DNA of 64,000 nucleotides. Source: an uncultured Bacteroidales bacterium (GTDB lineage: Bacteria > Bacteroidota > Bacteroidia > Bacteroidales > UBA932). A model generated the notes under the pieces. The model searched no databases and was not told the DNA's origin. It was given only the letters and a program-made list of their open reading frames with translations. A program made the translations under genes and the position numbers. Location: positions 43,744 through 107,743 of the forward strand of contig CAJOHV010000001.1 in assembly GCA_905234485.1 (NCBI GenBank), in the 5' to 3' direction. Each line of letters starts with the position of its first letter. The first letter of the stretch is position 1. Positions 59,408 to 64,000 of this stretch are shown piece by piece.

Positions 59408-59998
59408 TTATTCGTTTTCGTCGTAGATCTCCTCAGTTTCGTCGTCTCCTTCTTCATCCTCGTCATCTTCCTCGTCTTCCTCGTCTTCCTCGTCTTCAAG
59501 ATCCTCGTCGTCTTCATCGTCATCTCCGCCGAGGAGCATCTCGAGAGCGCTCTTCTCGCCGGGAAGCTTACGCTTTTCCTGAGGGAGGTCTTCGAAGGCG
59601 ACATAGCCGTTCTCAAACTCGATGGGAAGGGGACCCTTCATGTCGTTCATGAGCGTCGGGACGGTTACTTTATTGCCAGTCTCTTCTCCTTCAAGGGTGA
59701 TAATCACCTTTTTCTTGGCTTTGGTGTCGTAGAAATACTCGAAGTGGTCGGCCCCCGCCTTCACGGCCTTTTCCACGGCGATTTCGTCGACCATCCCGAA
59801 ACCGAGATTGACCAGGGCATAGCGGGCGAGGACTTCTTCGCCCGACATGGCCTTGAAGAGGATAGGCTGGTCTGTCGGGAACTCGAGGTCGGCCTGAAGC
59901 TGCTTGTGGAAGCTGTAGAATGTGTTGGCAGAATTGACCTTGTAGATTCTGTAGAAGCCCTTGATGCCGGGTAGTGTGACGCGGAACTGATAAATCAT
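59408..59998 (-). CDS. pRiA4b ORF-3-like domain protein with acidic tail
   Basis: MIYQFRVTLPGIKGFYRIYKVNSANTFYSFHKQLQADLEF; tail GGDDDEDDEDLEDEEDEEDEEDDEDEEGDDETEE. Confidence 0.65.
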   Translation of the reverse strand: MIYQFRVTLPGIKGFYRIYKVNSANTFYSFHKQLQADLEFPTDQPILFKAMSGEEVLARYALVNLGFGMVDEIAVEKAVKAGADHFEYFYDTKAKKKVIITLEGEETGNKVTVPTLMNDMKGPLPIEFENGYVAFEDLPQEKRKLPGEKSALEMLLGGDDDEDDEDLEDEEDEEDEEDDEDEEGDDETEEIYDENE

Positions 59999-60055
59999 AA
60001 CACGAAGATAGCAAAGAAAAGTCAAACACGATTCATTTTTGCTAAAAATGAGAGA

Positions 60056-60161
60056 TTCGCTCGCCTGTCCGTATTTTCTCGCTTCGCGCCAAAATACCCG
60101 CCCCGGCCGGTCGGCCCGGGTTTTTGGCGAAGACAAATACGGAACCGACGCACGAGCGAGA
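60056..60161. repeat. Large imperfect inverted repeat, intergenic
   Basis: ttcgctcg...ccgtattttctcgcttcgcgccaaaa / ttttggcgaagacaaatacgg...cgagcgag around a GC-rich core. Confidence 0.55.
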
Positions 60162-60306
60162 GAAGAAGGTACTAGTATCTTCTTCCGAGCGAGAAGGAGG
60201 CGAGCGAAGCTAAAGGGAGGAAGGCCGCAGGGGGCTCGGGGGAAGGACGCTTTCCCCGTATGAATAAAGACACAGGCCGCGAGGTGGCGAGCGGCCGGTA
60301 CTGCAA

Positions 60307-60335
60307 GTCCCCCGGCTTCGGGGTCGCCGGGGGAC
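60307..60335. repeat. Perfect 10-bp inverted repeat in structured intergenic region
   Basis: GTCCCCCGGC / GCCGGGGGAC. Confidence 0.7.
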
Positions 60336-60853
60336 TAATCCTCAATGTCGTAGCGCGAATCACGGGGACAAAGTACCCATCGCGCAAGCTGAGCCGCTCC
60401 CTCGAGCTCGGCGCAGCGCGATCGAGGGTTGGACATTGGAGTATTGAGGTCTTGAGCGTGGCTATCACCCCCTGCGAAAGGGGTCATGGGAGCGAAAAAG
60501 GCCCAAAACGTGGCTATCACCCTTCAACACACGGGCGGTAGCCACGCGAAGGGAACTGGACGATGAGAACATTCCGGAAAAGGGTGAGGTACCGCACTGG
60601 CGGCGTGGAAGATAAGTAGCTAACACACAGGGGGATAAGTGAATTAGGTCCTTTGATTTTGACAGACCTAATTTGATGATTTTACTGATAATCAGGAGGT
60701 TATCTCCCACGCTGAAGTACGAAGTTGATGAAAGTGTGCGATTTGGGCTTCTGCCACACCAGGGCGCGCAAGGTGGAAGAAAAGGGGCGACACCTTGTGC
60801 GCTAGAAGGCATGTGATGGGGTTTTGCGCGCAAGGTCCGCGTGTTAGAATTCC

Positions 60854-60941
60854 ACCTTGTGCAAAAACAGCGGTGACCTTACGCAAATGTATCTGGGACC
60901 TTCCGCAAACGCGTGGGTGACCTTCCGCAAATAAGGGCAGG
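60854..60941. repeat. Four-unit 22-bp tandem (iteron-like) repeat
   Basis: ACCTTGTGCAAA (60854), ACCTTACGCAAA (60876), ACCTTCCGCAAA (60898), ACCTTCCGCAAA (60920): exactly 22-bp spacing. Confidence 0.75.
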
Positions 60942-60968
60942 AGACGTCCGCGGAAGGGAAAAATAGAA

Positions 60969-60996
60969 CTACTCTGCGGAAATTTCCGCGGAGTAG
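60969..60996. repeat. Near-perfect 28-bp palindrome
   Basis: CTACTCTGCGGAAATTTCCGCGGAGTAG. Confidence 0.75.
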
Positions 60997-61099
60997 TATG
61001 AAGTTTCACTAACGACGGAATTCACCCTACCCTTCCCGGTTACGAGGTGATGGAGCGGATCATTCTTAAGGCGCTGTAGCCGACAGCCCCCTGAAACCG

Positions 61100-61672
61100 T
61101 CAGAACTTGTAGACGAATCCGACGGAAAGGCCGTTACCGACGGTAATAATATCGTTTGAATCGACTCCTGCAGAAAAGGCGAAGCCACCGTCGGCCCACA
61201 TCACCGATGCGCCCAAAATATTGATGGACGTTCTCAGTAGGAAATGCCTGCTTAGGTCGTATGTGAGCACCGGCGCAAAATATGCACCGAAAGCCCCTTC
61301 GCTACAATCCTGCTTAGGCGCCAGGTTCAGACCTGCTTCAGCCCACAAGGAAAGACCTGCGAAAGAGAGCACTGAATATGACGCATAGGGGGATATAGTA
61401 AAAAGATTGACATTAGTTGTCTCATTGTGGACAGTAGGGGTGTCTACGACTGTCTGGGATTTTCCATAAGAAAGCCTTGCGCCGAAAGCCCAGTCGCTGT
61501 TAAGAATATATCCCACCTCCGGACTAAAATCAAATGCCTTTGCATTTGTGCCGCTACTTGGTCTGTCAGAGTACGAACCGCTGACGGAGCCCCCGACATA
61601 GACTTGAGCAGATGCAACTGAAGGCACCATAATCATTGCAAATGCAAGAATAACCTTTAAGGTTGTTTTCAT
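61100..61672 (-). CDS. Outer-membrane beta-barrel protein
   Basis: Signal peptide MVPSVASAQ; VYVGGSVSGSYSDR...; ends LSVGFVYKF (C-terminal Phe). Confidence 0.75.
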   Translation of the reverse strand: MKTTLKVILAFAMIMVPSVASAQVYVGGSVSGSYSDRPSSGTNAKAFDFSPEVGYILNSDWAFGARLSYGKSQTVVDTPTVHNETTNVNLFTISPYASYSVLSFAGLSLWAEAGLNLAPKQDCSEGAFGAYFAPVLTYDLSRHFLLRTSINILGASVMWADGGFAFSAGVDSNDIITVGNGLSVGFVYKF

Positions 61673-61683
61673 AATCGAGACGA

Positions 61684-62301
61684 TTAAAAGTTAAACGAAA
61701 GTCCTACTCCGCTGTTTGTTGCTCCCAGCGAAAAGGTCGGATTGTAACTTGCCGAGCGGCTTCCGACGTAGTTCTTGGTATAGTCGTCCAACATAGCGTC
61801 GAGCTTTCTGTTCGCTTTCCGCTGAATCGGAATACCAATGCTGAGGCCTGCGACCCCAACAAGTCCTGCAATAACAGGGGCAAGATAGTCATCGCGCTCA
61901 GCTACTGTTGCCACGGCTGCGGCCGCGAGCGTGACACCTCCAACTGCAGTCACCCATCTACCTGTTTTCTGCTGGGCACGCGCCTTGCGATAATCGCTGC
62001 CATAGACCGAGAAACCTATGTAGTCTGTCAATTCGTGCTTCGAAATACGGCCATTAGGGACATCGAAAGTCTCCACCTTCCCGTTTTCATAAACTATTTT
62101 AGTCACGAACTCAAGTGACATCTTATATTCAGGACCGTCAAGATTGTCGAACGCCTTGTAGTAAAGACTATTGTCGCCGATTTCCGTAACTCTAGCCTCA
62201 ATCGGATTTCCCAAAAGAGAATAAATCTTATCCTGCGCATTTGCGCTCAATGCAGCGCCGAAAAGCAGTATGGCAGCTGCAGCGATAAAACGAATTTTCA
62301 T
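61684..62301 (-). CDS. Exported protein of unknown function
   Basis: Signal peptide FIAAAAILLFGAALSANAQ; YSLLGNPIEARVTEIGDNSLYYKAFDN. Confidence 0.65.
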   Translation of the reverse strand: MKIRFIAAAAILLFGAALSANAQDKIYSLLGNPIEARVTEIGDNSLYYKAFDNLDGPEYKMSLEFVTKIVYENGKVETFDVPNGRISKHELTDYIGFSVYGSDYRKARAQQKTGRWVTAVGGVTLAAAAVATVAERDDYLAPVIAGLVGVAGLSIGIPIQRKANRKLDAMLDDYTKNYVGSRSASYNPTFSLGATNSGVGLSFNF

Positions 62302-62324
62302 ACTATTATTTATTAGAACAAATG

Positions 62325-62332
62325 CAAAGATA
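62325..62332 (-). promoter_or_regulatory. Bacteroidetes -7 box (TATCTTTG)
   Basis: caaagata on +, 24 nt upstream of the ATG at 62301. Confidence 0.55.
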
Positions 62333-62422
62333 GCCGGGGGGGGCAATTATCATAATAAAGGTGGTCGAAGCCGACATTTTGGCCGCTGAACGGCACATTT
62401 CAAGGGCTGAAGGAAAAATTAG

Positions 62423-62430
62423 TATCTTTG
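62423..62430 (+). promoter_or_regulatory. Bacteroidetes -7 box (TATCTTTG)
   Basis: agTATCTTTGcagc, 20 nt upstream of the LytTR-gene ATG (62450). Confidence 0.6.
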
Positions 62431-62449
62431 CAGCAAGATTCAAAAAGAA

Positions 62450-63277
62450 ATGTCGAAACAGAAAAAACAGACGGAGAGAGAGATGCATCTCGGGCATTGG
62501 ACGATGCTCGAGATCGCCATAGCGTTCAGCTGGGTGCTATGGAGCATCGTGAATTTTGACGTCCTCAGGCAGATAAGCGGCTGGCCGCTGGTACTCGAAA
62601 TCCTCAAGGAATTCGGGGAGCAGGTGGTCGAGACAACATTGCTGCTGGAACTGTCGCTGCTCTACATCAGGATGATAGTCAAGGCATTCTGGAACAAGGA
62701 ACACAGCATCCGCAACATCCTTCTACAAGTGATGCTGCTTGCGGTGCTCAACGGCATTTCTTCAGTCCTCGTCGCTTATGCCTACCACTGCATCTATCCG
62801 GGCAAAGCAGATATCTTCTCTAAAATCGTATTCACAGATTACCTCGACCTCTCCGTGCTTACTACGGCCTGGCTTGTGGTGTTCCTGATGAACCGCCACA
62901 AAGAAACCTTGGAGGAAGCCGGCAGGTATCGAGAAAGCACAGGCAGCAGGCTCACTCTTGTACGCGGAATAGAAACTATCTTCTGCGACGCCACGGATAT
63001 CAGCTACATTGTCTACTCCGCCGGCACCACGCGAGTCTATCTGAAGGATGGTCGCTGGGGCGATTCATATACTTCCCTACTGAAAGTCTCCGAGACTCTG
63101 CCCGAAGACCGATTCTTCAGAATCAGCCGGCAAGCCATCGTCAACCTCAGCGAAGTTGCAAGCGTCTCACCAGGGAAGGGTCGCGCATTGATCCTGACAC
63201 TAAAGGGTCCTTATTCCTCGGTTCAACTCAAAGTATCGGCTGACATGAAGAAATCCCTCACCGATCGGCTGAAATAG
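62450..63277 (+). CDS. Membrane-anchored LytTR-domain regulator (no receiver domain)
   Basis: About 4 TM helices, then IETIFCDATDISYIVYSAGTTRVYLKDGR...LPEDRFFRISRQAIVNLSEVASV LytTR signature. Confidence 0.85.
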   Translation: MSKQKKQTEREMHLGHWTMLEIAIAFSWVLWSIVNFDVLRQISGWPLVLEILKEFGEQVVETTLLLELSLLYIRMIVKAFWNKEHSIRNILLQVMLLAVLNGISSVLVAYAYHCIYPGKADIFSKIVFTDYLDLSVLTTAWLVVFLMNRHKETLEEAGRYRESTGSRLTLVRGIETIFCDATDISYIVYSAGTTRVYLKDGRWGDSYTSLLKVSETLPEDRFFRISRQAIVNLSEVASVSPGKGRALILTLKGPYSSVQLKVSADMKKSLTDRLK

Positions 63278-63312
63278 GCAGCAGGCGGCCAGCCGGGATA
63301 TCTTTTACCTGC

Positions 63313-63348
63313 GTGCATACCCTCTCCCGAATTGATGAGGGTATGTTC
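63313..63348 (+). terminator. Hairpin A, downstream of the LytTR gene
   Basis: GTGCATACCCTC...GAGGGTATGTTC. Confidence 0.65.
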
Positions 63349-63364
63349 AAATAAGGGCAAAAAC

Positions 63365-63400
63365 GAACATACCCTCCCGCAAAATGGAGAGGGTATGCAC
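63365..63400 (-). terminator. Hairpin B, downstream of the FKBP gene
   Basis: On - strand GTGCATACCCTC...GAGGGTATGTTCGTTTTTG. Confidence 0.65.
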
Positions 63401-63420
63401 GGTTTTTATTGGTCCGGAGA

Positions 63421-64000
63421 TTACTCTGCCTTCTTGCCAACCTTCTCGAGGGTGACGTTGAAGATGAGGGTTGCGCCGGGCTCGATGCCGCCCTGAGGCT
63501 GGCCGTTGTCGCCGTAACCGAGCTTAGCGGGAACGTAGAGCTCGATTTCGCCACCTTCGCCGATGAGGCCGAGGCCTTCCTGCCAACCCTTAACAACACG
63601 GTGGAGGAAGAGCTTTGCTGCATCTCCGTCGGGCTTAGTCTCATCGAATACGGTTCCGTCGAGGAGCTTACCCTGATACCTTACATAGACGGTATCCTGT
63701 CCGACGGGCTTTACATCATTACCCTCGGAGATGATCTTATACTGAAGACCGGAAGCGGAAACCTCAACGCCGGCTTTCTTTGCGTTTGCTGCAAGGAACT
63801 TGTCCTCCTTCTCCTTATTGGTATAGAGGATGAAGTTGCGACGGTCTGAAAGGAACTGGTTGAAGAGCTCATTCATAGTGTTGGGGTCAACACGGAACTG
63901 ATCGGTGAACTCAGGATCACGCTGGTTGCCCTTAGCGTGGATGAAGTCCTCCATACCCTTACGGATCTGAGCATAGTCAAGATCACCGAAGTTGTATCCC
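63421..64000 (-). CDS. FKBP-type peptidyl-prolyl cis-trans isomerase, 5' end beyond window
   Basis: VYVRYQGKLLDGTVFDETKPDGDAAKLFLHRVVKGWQEGLGLIGEGGEIELYVPAKLGYG; frame open to 64000 (GYNFGDLDYAQIRKGMEDF). Confidence 0.93.
   Translation of the reverse strand, partial: GYNFGDLDYAQIRKGMEDFIHAKGNQRDPEFTDQFRVDPNTMNELFNQFLSDRRNFILYTNKEKEDKFLAANAKKAGVEVSASGLQYKIISEGNDVKPVGQDTVYVRYQGKLLDGTVFDETKPDGDAAKLFLHRVVKGWQEGLGLIGEGGEIELYVPAKLGYGDNGQPQGGIEPGATLIFNVTLEKVGKKAE

Noticed and set aside
60172-60468. Short ORFs in the 60-61 kb region (60172..60468, 60465..60833, 60692..61009)
   Set aside because: Composition Ser/Arg/Pro rich, overlapping inverted repeats, no recognisable motif; treated as non-coding.
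60854-60941. CRISPR array
   Set aside because: The repeat unit is only 22 bp including variable positions, there are no 25-40 bp spacers, and no cas genes are in the window.

Overview
This 64 kb window is chromosomal DNA from a fairly GC-rich Bacteroidales-type bacterium. Supporting signs are fimbrillin and BACON lipoproteins, TAnnTTTG promoter boxes, the EF-P/LptB/NtrC gene neighbourhood, and a GH57/GT4/GDE glycogen operon. Most of it is ordinary core genome: ileS, CvpA-like, tsaB, greA, DPP III, ribF, five glycogen genes, xseA/xseB, der, prs, engB, an NtrY-like kinase, rlmH, efp, ispH, cmk, an NtrC-like regulator, lptB, dnaX, metG, dnaG, recQ, DUF1015-serA-serC and an FKBP PPIase. No CRISPR array, rRNA, tRNA or prophage was seen. 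The unusual signals are: (1) a RAYT/Y1 HUH transposase with three 75-bp REP-like bipalindromes, one inside the transposase ORF, one forming the ribF 3' end, and one abutting a displaced der tail that differs only at synonymous sites; (2) a separate ~120-bp structured element, in-frame in ribF and between xseA and xseB, whose stems differ in sequence but keep pairing; (3) a ~1 kb AT-rich insert (truncated RHS-type N-terminus plus lipoprotein) flanked by an exact 30-bp repeat of the OmpA-gene 3' end; (4) a ~1 kb non-coding region (60.0-61.1 kb) with many inverted repeats and four iteron-like units at exactly 22-bp spacing; (5) a four-gene fimbrillin/BACON lipoprotein locus, two members of which carry domains resembling SusE/F starch-binding modules; (6) an oriented terminator-like hairpin family. 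All assignments come from reading the sequence; no database or structure search was run.
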